From the NCBI GenBank assembly GCA_964369975.1, contig CAYJFZ010000003.1, positions 166,269-230,268 of the forward strand: a stretch of DNA of 64,000 nt, in the 5' to 3' direction. Position numbers and translations under genes: made by a program. A model generated the notes under the pieces. The model was not told the origin of the DNA and did no database searches. It saw only the letters and a list, made by a program, of their open reading frames with translations. The stretch comes from RGIG3102 sp964369975. GTDB lineage: Bacteria > Bacillota > Clostridia > Oscillospirales > Ruminococcaceae. Positions 1 to 7,782 of this stretch are shown here, piece after piece (position 1 is the stretch's first letter; every line of letters starts with the position of its first letter).

Positions 1-1142
1 CCAAAAACATCACAATAAATTGTAATTTTATCATTTTCTGTTTTATAATAGTAAGTTTTTTCAGTTAGATTAATCAAAGATTTATCTTGCGAAATTATAG
101 TATCTACTTGCGCTTTGAGTATGTTTTCACTTTCTTTTTCATCGGTATTTATTACTTTAATTTCTCTTTGGTAGTAAGTGTTTTCATGTATCGTAATAGG
201 AAGATAAAAGCCGAAGAAATCTAAAGGATAAACTTTTGTTATTTTAGTATATTCTTCAAAGTCTTGCTTTTTTTTATTAACACAAAAAGAAAAATCTAAA
301 AACCTAAAAAAAACTTCCTTTTCTTTTTTTAATGTGTATAAATAAACTTCCTTGTTTAAGGTAAGCGATGTGGAGTATGTTTTTTGAGCATTCGCTACTA
401 TATATGCCCTTGGTTTTTGATTTACGATAGGATAAACCCAGCCTTGTGGGATATACACTTTTTCAGGCGGAGGTAAGATTTCAGAACTTGTATAAACTAA
501 AATGTCACCCTTTACTACTATATCCCCCACTTTATAAGTTGTAAAGCCAGAATACACTCTTAAATCAATAATTTCTCCGTCCATATTTGATGATAGGTTA
601 TACATCGTTTCATCCTGTAAGTAATCTTCTTTTTTATATATTTTATCAATAACAACACTTAAAATCCCTTTATGAAAATTAAGGGAAGCAAAGGCTACAT
701 CTTCGCTTTCTAATAAAATTTGCTGAGTTGCTTTTAGAGAATTTTCTTTTATAAAAAAATTGCCTGCATATATATTATTTTCATATAAAATTTCATGCAC
801 TTCGTTTTTTATATCTTCATTATTTGTCTGTATTTCTATCTTCCATATAAGGCTGTTAAACGATACACTTAAAATTAAAAAAATTAAACTTCCTAAAAAA
901 AGACCTTTTCTATTTTTATATTTTTTAAATTTAAAATATACACCTTTTTTTCTTTTTAATTTTATCCTACACTGAAACTTCCTTGCTTTTTTTGCTATTA
1001 GTTTATAATCTTTTGCATAGCAAATGGCAGTAAAGCCTATTTCAGTAGGCTTTACATCATATATAACAATATTATTCTTAAAAAGAAAATTTAATAAATC
1101 AGTATACAAGCCAGCGCTAACTTCAAAAATAATTTTTGGCAT
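1..1142 (-). CDS. yqfD: Sporulation protein YqfD, C-terminus beyond window
   Basis: The minus-strand frame is open from an ATG at 1142 to the left edge, so the C-terminus is missing. It begins MPKIIFEVSAG and has one strong membrane segment near residues 80-100, where a Lys/Arg-rich stretch is followed by a hydrophobic run. Downstream comes a conserved block with DGEIIDLRVYSG and VGDIVVKGDILV. This is the layout of the YqfD family, sporulation membrane proteins normally expressed in the mother cell. The ATG overlaps the last base of the yqfC stop (TAATG), so the two are translationally coupled. The yqfC-yqfD order is the usual one in endospore formers. The biochemical role of YqfD is not known. 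Confidence 0.88.
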   Translation of the reverse strand, partial: MPKIIFEVSAGLYTDLLNFLFKNNIVIYDVKPTEIGFTAICYAKDYKLIAKKARKFQCRIKLKRKKGVYFKFKKYKNRKGLFLGSLIFLILSVSFNSLIWKIEIQTNNEDIKNEVHEILYENNIYAGNFFIKENSLKATQQILLESEDVAFASLNFHKGILSVVIDKIYKKEDYLQDETMYNLSSNMDGEIIDLRVYSGFTTYKVGDIVVKGDILVYTSSEILPPPEKVYIPQGWVYPIVNQKPRAYIVANAQKTYSTSLTLNKEVYLYTLKKEKEVFFRFLDFSFCVNKKKQDFEEYTKITKVYPLDFFGFYLPITIHENTYYQREIKVINTDEKESENILKAQVDTIISQDKSLINLTEKTYYYKTENDKITIYCDVF

Positions 1143-1420
1143 TACTCCACCTCGAAAACTTCAATAGAATTAATTTTACCTACTATCTGGATGGTGTCTT
1201 TTGTAAAATAAGAGAGAGTTAAATTTTCACCATAAATATAAATTTGTTTATTAAAAGCTGATATATTTACTACTTTTTCATTGTATTCATTTAACTTATT
1301 AAAGCCTTCAATTACTAATTCACCTTTTAAATTCAATGTAAATAAGGCTGGAGAAAAATATTCATTTTCACTAAAACTTTCTTTTAAAGCGTAAAAAAAA
1401 CTATTTTTTCGATTTTTCAT
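1142..1420 (-). CDS. yqfC: Sporulation protein YqfC (YabP/YqfC family)
   Basis: This 92-residue protein has the beta-rich YabP/YqfC fold signature: a short N-terminal helix, then alternating strands around LKGELVIEGFNKL and the C-terminal TIQIVGKINSIEVFEV. It ends one base into the start of yqfD, the usual partner. The start has a strong ribosome site (AGGAGG, six bases before ATG). Members are sporulation proteins of unknown mechanism, normally under the mother-cell sigma factor SigE. Only 56 bases separate it from the divergent sporulation gene ylbJ. I could not identify a convincing SigE promoter in that gap. Confidence 0.85.
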   Translation of the reverse strand: MKNRKNSFFYALKESFSENEYFSPALFTLNLKGELVIEGFNKLNEYNEKVVNISAFNKQIYIYGENLTLSYFTKDTIQIVGKINSIEVFEVE

Positions 1421-1476
1421 TTTAACCTCCTAAAAAATATCTTTTATACATATATATTTAAAACAGAGGTGGTTGT

Positions 1477-2517
1477 ATGTTAATTAAAAAAATAGTTTCA
1501 TTTTTATTTTATATTTTTATAATATTTATTTTGCTTTTAAATTCTGAGTTTTCTTTAATGGTAGTAAGACAGGCTTTGTATTTATGCTATGAGAAAATTA
1601 TTCCTTCTTTATTTATTTTTATGACGCTATCTTCATTTATTAGCCAAAGTGATGCTTTGTATATTTTCTCTTATTTTTTTCAAGGCTTATTAAAACTGTT
1701 AAAAATAAATAGCAAAAAAGCGGCTTGTTATGTATTTTTATCTTTAATTTCTGGCTTTGTTGTTGGGGCAAAGTTTTTAAATAGTCTATATAATGAGGGT
1801 TATGATAAGCCTATTTTAAATACTTTATCTATTTTAATGTGTACAAATTCACTACCCTTTATTATTTTAGTAGTTGGTGTTTTGGTTTTAAATAATTTTA
1901 AATTAGCCCTTATTTTATTTACTTCTTTATTTTTAGCAAGTTTTATAACAGCTTTTTTATATTCTTTTACCTATAATAAGCCTGTAAAAAATTACAATAA
2001 AAATATCATCATTACAAAAACTCCTTTTAGTTTGATTATAAAAGAAAATGTTATATCAATGCTTTCAATATGTGCTATAATAATTATTTTTTATACATTC
2101 TCGATGTTTATAAATCATTTTTTAGAAATCAAGATTTTAAAAACTATTTTAATTTCTATAATGGAAGTTAGCAGTGCTGTTGTTATAAATGGAGAAAAAG
2201 GCGTTTTTATCCTTTGCATAGTATTAAGTATTTTCCCTTTATCAACTCTAAGTCAAATTTCCTTTTTTGCAAAAGAAGCAGTTGATATTAAGTTTTTATT
2301 ATATACAAGAATAATACACACCCCACTTTCTTTACTCATTTTAAGGGTTTTGGTTAACCTTTTCCCTGTTGCTACTAATGTTTACTCAAACTCAGATGTT
2401 TTAGTGAAAAATTACTATAACTCAATAGATATTTCCATTACCTTTTTTATTTTAAGTATTTTATTTATTACTTTTTTAGAAACAAACAATAAATTTGGCA
2501 AAATAAATAAGGTGTGA
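1477..2517 (+). CDS. ylbJ: Sporulation integral membrane protein YlbJ
   Basis: This 346-residue polytopic membrane protein has about eight hydrophobic segments. The N-terminal segment is followed by YEKIIPSLFIFMTLSSFIS, the IPSLFPFF-like signature of YlbJ, a nucleoside-recognition/gate-type membrane protein needed for spore cortex formation. The glycine-rich SGFVVGAKFLNSLYNEG region matches the family's G-P-pattern loop. It is somewhat shorter than the usual ~400 residues. A good ribosome site (GAGGTGG) precedes the ATG. It is divergent from yqfC, and a small Cys-rich gene follows 23 bases downstream. The family assignment is fairly firm; the transported or sensed ligand is unknown. Confidence 0.8.
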   Translation: MLIKKIVSFLFYIFIIFILLLNSEFSLMVVRQALYLCYEKIIPSLFIFMTLSSFISQSDALYIFSYFFQGLLKLLKINSKKAACYVFLSLISGFVVGAKFLNSLYNEGYDKPILNTLSILMCTNSLPFIILVVGVLVLNNFKLALILFTSLFLASFITAFLYSFTYNKPVKNYNKNIIITKTPFSLIIKENVISMLSICAIIIIFYTFSMFINHFLEIKILKTILISIMEVSSAVVINGEKGVFILCIVLSIFPLSTLSQISFFAKEAVDIKFLLYTRIIHTPLSLLILRVLVNLFPVATNVYSNSDVLVKNYYNSIDISITFFILSILFITFLETNNKFGKINKV

Positions 2518-2540
2518 TATAATATTTTTGAGGTGATAAT

Positions 2541-2771
2541 ATGTCAATTTTTAAAAAGAAATCTATATTATTTTCAAACGAAATAACGCCTTTGTGTAAG
2601 TATTGTTTTTTTTCTAATTTATCAAGTGATGAAACAATGGTTTTATGCGAAAAAAAAGGAGTTGTCTCTTTAGAGTTTTCTTGCTCAAAATTTGAATATC
2701 TACCTACAAAAAGAATACCAAAAAGGCGAAAAGAATTAAAAACATATAAAAAAGAAGATTTTATTTTATAA
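2541..2771 (+). CDS. Small conserved Cys-containing hypothetical protein
   Basis: This 76-residue protein has four cysteines in the pattern LCKYC at residues 18-22, then VLC and FSCSKFEY, followed by a basic tail with RIPKRR and a final KKEDFIL. A similar short family (CxxC, then C, then C-x-KF-x-Y-P-x-KR-x-P, ending EDF-x-L) is common in Clostridia and has no known function. The four cysteines could bind zinc or an iron-sulfur cluster, which is inference. It sits 23 bases after ylbJ with a GAGGTGAT ribosome site, so it is probably co-transcribed with that gene. A hairpin terminator follows. Confidence 0.7.
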   Translation: MSIFKKKSILFSNEITPLCKYCFFSNLSSDETMVLCEKKGVVSLEFSCSKFEYLPTKRIPKRRKELKTYKKEDFIL

Positions 2772-2777
2772 CAATAA

Positions 2778-2808
2778 AAAACAGATGTAATTTACATCTG
2801 TTTTTATT
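2778..2808. terminator. Bidirectional hairpin terminator
   Basis: An AAACAGATG arm pairs with CATCTGTTT around a short AT loop. A-runs and T-runs on either side would serve both the rightward Cys-rich gene and the leftward glyoxalase gene. Confidence 0.75.
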
Positions 2809-2809
2809 T

Positions 2810-3172
2810 TTATCTTGTAGGGATTACTTCAAGCCAGTATCCATCTGGGTCTTCAATAAAGTAAATGCCCATATCCTTATTTTCATAGCATATACAGCCC
2901 ATATCTTTATGCATCTTATAAGCTGCTTCAAAGTCATCTACTCTAAAAGCTAAATGTATTTCATTTTCGCCTAAGTCATAACTTTGTGGATGGTCAAAAA
3001 GCTGTGTTAATTCTAATACATGCTCTGCATTTTCATTGCCTACATAAACTATTTTAAAATGTTCTCCGTTTATTTCTCTTGTTTTTTCAAGACCTAATGC
3101 CTCTTTGTAAAACTTTAAACTTTCTTCGACATTTTTTACATTAAAGTTTGTGTGCACCATTTTAAATTTCAT
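2810..3172 (-). CDS. gloA: Lactoylglutathione lyase (glyoxalase I)
   Basis: This 120-residue single-domain vicinal-oxygen-chelate protein has the four glyoxalase I metal ligands in the expected places: His7 (in MVHTNFNV), Glu54 (HVLEL), His73 (EIHLAF) and Glu115 (WLEVIP). The enzyme converts the hemithioacetal of methylglyoxal and a thiol into an S-lactoyl thiol in the cytoplasm. The length and the GYWLEVIP ending fit the nickel-type bacterial enzyme. A methylglyoxal synthase gene lies at 26223-26636, so the organism both makes and detoxifies methylglyoxal. Which thiol replaces glutathione here cannot be told from sequence. Confidence 0.88.
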   Translation of the reverse strand: MKFKMVHTNFNVKNVEESLKFYKEALGLEKTREINGEHFKIVYVGNENAEHVLELTQLFDHPQSYDLGENEIHLAFRVDDFEAAYKMHKDMGCICYENKDMGIYFIEDPDGYWLEVIPTR

Positions 3173-3182
3173 ATTTTTCTCC

Positions 3183-3545
3183 TTAAAAACTAAATGTATT
3201 AATTATATCATATAAATAAATTATAGATAATACTATACTATATGCATACATCATTACTACATAAGATATTTTATTTTGCCTATTTGTTATCTTTGTTGAG
3301 ATAACGCCTATACTAACACAGGCAACGCTTAAGAAAATAAACCCTATACCTATTTGAGGTATTATAACGGGAATATTATCAAAAACAGTCCCTAACCTAT
3401 TTTGTAAAACCATAGATGTAATATAGCCCATAGGCACTAAAAAAATCGGCAAAAGTGATGTTGCTGATTTTAAATTTGTTCTTCTTGCATACACTATAAT
3501 TAATACAAATGTTACTATTAAAATTGTAAATGATTGAGAAACCAT
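3183..3545 (-). CDS. Small four-TM membrane protein, unknown
   Basis: This 120-residue protein has four predicted membrane helices: residues about 5-20, 30-48, 58-83 and 92-113. The first is followed by the positively charged YARRTNLK loop. A faint resemblance to CcdC-like (DUF1453) proteins was noticed but is too weak to name it. The ribosome site AAGGGG lies seven bases before the ATG. It is followed after 10 bases by gloA on the same strand, suggesting co-transcription, which by itself does not reveal a function. Confidence 0.6.
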   Translation of the reverse strand: MVSQSFTILIVTFVLIIVYARRTNLKSATSLLPIFLVPMGYITSMVLQNRLGTVFDNIPVIIPQIGIGFIFLSVACVSIGVISTKITNRQNKISYVVMMYAYSIVLSIIYLYDIINTFSF

Positions 3546-3604
3546 ATTTTGCCCCTTAAATAAATTTATACATATATTTTACTATAAATTTATCATTTTG
3601 TCAT

Positions 3605-4573
3605 CTATAATTTTTTTAAATACTTTGTGTAGCTGTTTTTAAGCTCTTGTGCCTTCTCTTCTGGGTTTGTAGGGTTGCAGTGTGCCCAAGCGCCTGTTTC
3701 ACTCGATGCATTGAATTTTATTTTTTCTTTACTTCTTAATGGTGGGAAAAATTCTATGTGAAAATGATAATTTTCATCGCTTTCTCCATTAACAGGGCCA
3801 TTGTGCATACACATCATATAAGGGAAAAGTTTATCAAACAAATTATCAAACATCCCAACTATACCTTTAATAGCTTTTGCTAAATTTTCAATTTCTCTTT
3901 GGGTGAAGTGTGCGATGTTTTGCTTGTGAGTTTTACTCATTAAGTAAACTCCATAAGGGTACTCTGTAAAAAATGGTAGAAAAACAACAAAATCTTCATT
4001 TTCAAAAATTATTCTTCGCCCATCTTCCTTTTCATTTTTTAGCATATCGCAAAACAAGCAATTATTAGTATTTTTTTTGTATTCGTTTGCGCTATCAAGC
4101 TCTAATTGCAGTTTTTTAGGCAAAAACGGATAGGCATAAATTTGCCCGTGAGGATGTGGCATAGTAACGCCTACTTCCTCTCCTCTATTTTCAAAAATAT
4201 AAATATACTTGTGGTTTTCATCTTTACTTAATTCAATAAATCTTTCTTGCCATAACTTTGCAAGTTTAATTACATGCTCATCAGTTAAGTCTGTTATTGT
4301 AGCAGTGTGATTTTTTGAGTATAAAACAACTTCACATTTTCCATAAGAAGGCATCGCTTTAAAAAAATCATTTGTAACATCATCCATTAAAGGAGGATTG
4401 TTTGATAAAGACGGAAAATCATTATCATAACAGTAAACCTCATAATCATCCGGCACCTTACCTGAACCCGGACAAAAAGGGCACCAATCTTTTGGCATCT
4501 GTGGCCTATCTTGTCTGTGCGATGCTATCATAACCCAGTCCTTTGTTAGCGGGTTGTACCTTATTTCAGCCAT
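3605..4573 (-). CDS. galT: Galactose-1-phosphate uridylyltransferase
   Basis: This 322-residue HIT-superfamily enzyme exchanges UMP between UDP-glucose and galactose-1-phosphate in the Leloir pathway. The N-terminus carries RYNPLTKDWV and a Cys31-x-x-Cys34 zinc pair. The catalytic MPHPHGQ motif places the nucleophile at His142. A C-terminal half with ENYHFHIEFFPP and a GAWAHCNP-like block completes the family-1 layout. The gene starts nine bases after galK with its own AAGGAGAG ribosome site, making a galK-galT operon. No galE or sugar transporter lies in the window. Confidence 0.95.
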   Translation of the reverse strand: MAEIRYNPLTKDWVMIASHRQDRPQMPKDWCPFCPGSGKVPDDYEVYCYDNDFPSLSNNPPLMDDVTNDFFKAMPSYGKCEVVLYSKNHTATITDLTDEHVIKLAKLWQERFIELSKDENHKYIYIFENRGEEVGVTMPHPHGQIYAYPFLPKKLQLELDSANEYKKNTNNCLFCDMLKNEKEDGRRIIFENEDFVVFLPFFTEYPYGVYLMSKTHKQNIAHFTQREIENLAKAIKGIVGMFDNLFDKLFPYMMCMHNGPVNGESDENYHFHIEFFPPLRSKEKIKFNASSETGAWAHCNPTNPEEKAQELKNSYTKYLKKL

Positions 4574-4582
4574 AATCTCTCC

Positions 4583-5866
4583 TTATATTTCTTTTTCTAT
4601 TTTTATTGAGCCATAATTTCTAATATTCAAAACATAGCAAGAATTTTCACCAAACACATTTTCAATAACTTTTTTAAACTCTTTTAAGTCATTTTTATCT
4701 ACAAAACATTGTATAGTGCCAGCAAAACCGCCACCTTGAAGCCTAAAAGCTCCTCTTTTATTTTGTAAAAAATCTTGAGAAAGGCAAAGTGCAAGGCTAA
4801 TTGGCTGATATTTTTCATCTTTTTGAGTATAGGCATTTTGATTGTATTCAAATGATGAATGCCCTGACTCAATGATAGTTTTTAAAAAGCTATCTATATC
4901 TTCATTTTCAATAAATTCTCTTAAATTAATTGCCCTATCACACTCCATATAGTAGTGAATAGCTCTTAAAATAGCTCTATCGCTTATTTTACCTCTAATA
5001 TTAGGTATGCTTTTTATAAATTCATCTTTATCAACTTCTCTAAGCACTTCTTTTGAAAATTGATTTGCAACACTGCACATTTCGTTTTTTATAGCTGCAT
5101 AATCAGCCGTTAAGTCTGCATGTGAGCCACCTGAATTTATAACGCATAAGGCTAAATTATACTTATCTAAGTCAAATTCAACATTTTCTACTATTGGATT
5201 TTTATTATCTTTAAAGTCAATAGTCATCAAGCTACCAACACTACAGGCTGTCTGGTCCATTAAACCGCTCGGTTTATTAAAGTAAACATTTTCTGCAAAT
5301 TGACCCACTTGGGCTATTTGAACAGCAGTAAATTTTGCGTTATTGTATTCATGATTTAAGATTGTGCCTATCATCACTTCAAAGGCCGCAGATGAAGAAA
5401 GTCCACTACCCCTTAAAACATCACTTGTAATATAAGCATCAAAGCCGCCGATTTCTCCGTTTAAGTTTTCAATACCTTTTAAAACGCCTTTGATTAATGA
5501 TGTTGCCGTTTCAAATTCAGCCTCGTTAATTTCTATATTATCAAGATTAATTTCTTTTAACATCCCATAGCCTTCAGAAAAAATATTAATTTTTCTGCTA
5601 TTATTTTTTCTTACTATTGCAATTATATCTAAGTCAACTGAGGCAGCTAAAACAATACCTAAATTATGATCTGTATGATTTCCACCAATTTCAGTTCTTC
5701 CTGGAGTTGAATATAAATTAACTTCGCCTTCACCAAAATAAGCCTTAAAATCATTAATTGATTTTATGTATCTTTCTTTTTGCTTTGTTAAGTTTTCTTT
5801 TGAATAAAGCTTAATAAATGTCTCATCAAATTTATTATTTTGTATTTCATTTAAAAGTTTTTCCAT
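4583..5866 (-). CDS. galK: Galactokinase
   Basis: This 427-residue GHMP kinase phosphorylates galactose at C1. The galactokinase signature PGRTEIGGNHTDHNLG spans residues 55-70, and the ATP loop RGSGLSSSAAFE follows around 153-164. The C-terminal glycine motif RLQGGGFAGT is also present. The length is slightly above the usual 380-400, with a longer N-terminal lead. It is first in the galKT operon and divergent from an AraC-type regulator. Its promoter has a good -10 but no clear -35, so activation by that regulator is a reasonable inference. Confidence 0.95.
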   Translation of the reverse strand: MEKLLNEIQNNKFDETFIKLYSKENLTKQKERYIKSINDFKAYFGEGEVNLYSTPGRTEIGGNHTDHNLGIVLAASVDLDIIAIVRKNNSRKINIFSEGYGMLKEINLDNIEINEAEFETATSLIKGVLKGIENLNGEIGGFDAYITSDVLRGSGLSSSAAFEVMIGTILNHEYNNAKFTAVQIAQVGQFAENVYFNKPSGLMDQTACSVGSLMTIDFKDNKNPIVENVEFDLDKYNLALCVINSGGSHADLTADYAAIKNEMCSVANQFSKEVLREVDKDEFIKSIPNIRGKISDRAILRAIHYYMECDRAINLREFIENEDIDSFLKTIIESGHSSFEYNQNAYTQKDEKYQPISLALCLSQDFLQNKRGAFRLQGGGFAGTIQCFVDKNDLKEFKKVIENVFGENSCYVLNIRNYGSIKIEKEI

Positions 5867-5912
5867 AGTTTTCCACTCACCTTTGCTTATATAATTTTTC
5901 AGTATATGTTTT

Positions 5913-5940
5913 ATTATATCATCTTTTTTGGCATAAAAAA
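5913..5940 (-). promoter_or_regulatory. galKT promoter, weak -35
   Basis: On the minus strand a TATAAT -10 lies at 5918-5913, 47 bases before the galK ATG. No good -35 is found 16-18 bases upstream; the region is a T-run. Such promoters often depend on an activator, and an AraC-family gene is divergent. No clear activator half-site repeat was found. Confidence 0.5.
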
Positions 5941-5970
5941 GAATTTTTAGTTTTTTTATATGGATTTTTG

Positions 5971-5999
5971 TTGATTTTTTATCATTTTTAGTATATTAT
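5971..5999 (+). promoter_or_regulatory. Promoter of the AraC-type regulator operon
   Basis: A TTGATT -35 (5971-5976) and a TATTAT -10 (5994-5999) are separated by 17 bases. They lie about 40 bases before the regulator's ATG, which has a GGAGGA ribosome site. Confidence 0.6.
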
Positions 6000-6040
6000 A
6001 TATAAAGATAAATAAAAAATATAGCTTTGGAGGACTTGGC

Positions 6041-6868
6041 ATGACAAATCCATATAAACATTCATACAAACAAGATTTAATCGACAATGTAAGCCTTGGT
6101 ATCTTCAACTGTGGTTTACAAAGCTGTCTACCTTCTCATACTTGGGGCCCTGGTGTGCGTGATCACTATCTTATCCACTTAATAGTATCAGGAAGAGGTA
6201 GCTATGTTTGCGATGGTAAAACTTATGAATTAAAAGCTGGAGATATGTTTTTAATTAAGCCTTCACAACTCGTTCAATACACTGCAGATGCGAATGATCC
6301 TTGGGAGTATTATTGGATAGGTTTTAACGGCACTTATGCTCAAAAAATAGCTAATAATTTGCCTTTTAAAGACTCAAGCCCTATCTATACTCCTGAAAGT
6401 TTTCAAGAATGTAAAAACTACCTATATGAAATTTATTCAAATAGTGGTACAAGCTTTGCTAATACTTCTTCTATGACTGGATACTTATATTTATTATTCT
6501 CAAAGTTATCATTAGAAAATCAAGAACTTGAAAACAACTTAAATATATCTCATTCAACCTATGTTATTAATGCAATTAAATATATACAATTCAACTATTC
6601 TTTAGATATAAATGTTAATGATATAGCCTCTGCTGTGGGAATTAGTAGAAGCCATTTATATAGGGTGTTTGTTTCAAACTTAAACCAATCACCTATAGAT
6701 TATTTAACACAGTATAGAATAAACGAAGCCTGCTCATTATTAAAAAATACTAATTTAACTATTGCAGAAATTGCAACTTCAGTAGGCTTTATTGACCAAT
6801 TTTATTTTTCAAGAGTATTTAAGAAAATAAAGCAAGTACCACCGAGCAAATACCTACAAAATATATAA
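6041..6868 (+). CDS. AraC-family transcriptional regulator
   Basis: This 275-residue protein has an N-terminal cupin sugar-binding half at about residues 20-150 (HLIVSGRGSYVCDGKTYELKAGD). A C-terminal double helix-turn-helix spans about 175-275, with INVNDIASAVGISRSHLYRVF and the AraC signature LTIAEIATSVGFIDQFYFSRVFKK. The domain order matches MsmR/RafR-like sugar regulators. It is divergent from galKT and followed after 15 bases by a sugar-binding-like lipoprotein, so control of galactose or galactoside use is the likely role. That is inferred from position, not from ligand-specific residues. Confidence 0.88.
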   Translation: MTNPYKHSYKQDLIDNVSLGIFNCGLQSCLPSHTWGPGVRDHYLIHLIVSGRGSYVCDGKTYELKAGDMFLIKPSQLVQYTADANDPWEYYWIGFNGTYAQKIANNLPFKDSSPIYTPESFQECKNYLYEIYSNSGTSFANTSSMTGYLYLLFSKLSLENQELENNLNISHSTYVINAIKYIQFNYSLDINVNDIASAVGISRSHLYRVFVSNLNQSPIDYLTQYRINEACSLLKNTNLTIAEIATSVGFIDQFYFSRVFKKIKQVPPSKYLQNI

Positions 6869-6883
6869 AATCTAAGGACAACT

Positions 6884-7777
6884 ATGAAAAAACTAACTCT
6901 ATTTTTAACAATCATACTATCTTGCTTTATTTTTAGCGCTTGCAGTGAAACTATGCCCTCTTATCGTATCGCTTTGTTTGATACACTAAATCAAGATTTA
7001 ATTGACTATGCTACTGAAAACCTTGAAAACACTCAAGTAGTAAATTTAAAGCTTGAAAACCTTTCTATTTCTGAATACTTATTAAATATTACAGATTATT
7101 CTTTAATTGAGGGAGTTTTTGTTTTTGATGATGAAATGACTGACTCAAAAGCGCAAGGGGCTATAAATGTTTTAGATGAGTATAATATTCCTGTTGTTTT
7201 TTCCTTAGGAGTTGTTAGTGAAGACATTTTGCTGTCTTATGATAAGGCTTTTAGCATAAATGTAAATTATGAATATATAGGCGAATTACAAGCTCAAAAA
7301 ATAGATACAGCATTAACTAATGCGCAAATAACAGATACAAACGAAAACAAGCTTTTAGATTTTTCTTTGATAAAATTAAGTCCTGTTAGCGATGAAGCTT
7401 TAAGAACTTTTAATACCTTTGTTAAAAACTTAGAGCTATTAGGTATTCCTTATTCTTTATTGGGCGAAAGCGAAGTTGTATCTTATGAGCAGTCTATTTC
7501 GCATTTAGAACAATATAAAGATTCAGAACTTTTTTATATTATAGGCGATGAGATACTAAGCCAATTAGAAACCAGCATAAACCTTACAAGTATTGTTTTT
7601 GGTGTTGAAAATCCATATGCCCAAAGCGAAAGTGTACAAGTTATATTTATAGATTATACTCAAATGTTTGAAATTATTACTACAATTTTTAATAACACTC
7701 AAAATCAAAGCTACCCTTATGAAAATTTAGAGTATCCTATTTATTCAAAAACTATTTTTTTAAGTCCTGAGGTTTAA
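6884..7777 (+). CDS. Orphan periplasmic-binding-protein-like lipoprotein
   Basis: This 297-residue protein has a lipoprotein signal ending FIFSAC, with the lipidated Cys at 20. The mature part alternates strands and helices and resembles the LacI/MglB-type sugar-binding fold: YRIALFDTLNQDLIDYATENL, VEGVFVFDDE-like, IPVVFSLG and NYEYIGELQAQKI. Overall similarity is low. No ABC permease or ATPase genes are nearby, so uptake seems unlikely unless the permease is encoded elsewhere. It lies between the AraC regulator (15 bases) and an rRNA methyltransferase (5 bases), in one likely operon. A ligand-sensing role is possible but unproven. Confidence 0.62.
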   Translation: MKKLTLFLTIILSCFIFSACSETMPSYRIALFDTLNQDLIDYATENLENTQVVNLKLENLSISEYLLNITDYSLIEGVFVFDDEMTDSKAQGAINVLDEYNIPVVFSLGVVSEDILLSYDKAFSINVNYEYIGELQAQKIDTALTNAQITDTNENKLLDFSLIKLSPVSDEALRTFNTFVKNLELLGIPYSLLGESEVVSYEQSISHLEQYKDSELFYIIGDEILSQLETSINLTSIVFGVENPYAQSESVQVIFIDYTQMFEIITTIFNNTQNQSYPYENLEYPIYSKTIFLSPEV

Positions 7778-7782
7778 AATTT

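Noticed and set aside
760..975. Rightward 71-codon hydrophobic frame
   Set aside because: It lies fully inside the leftward yqfD gene and has no ribosome site; it is a shadow of the membrane segment and A/T-rich codons.
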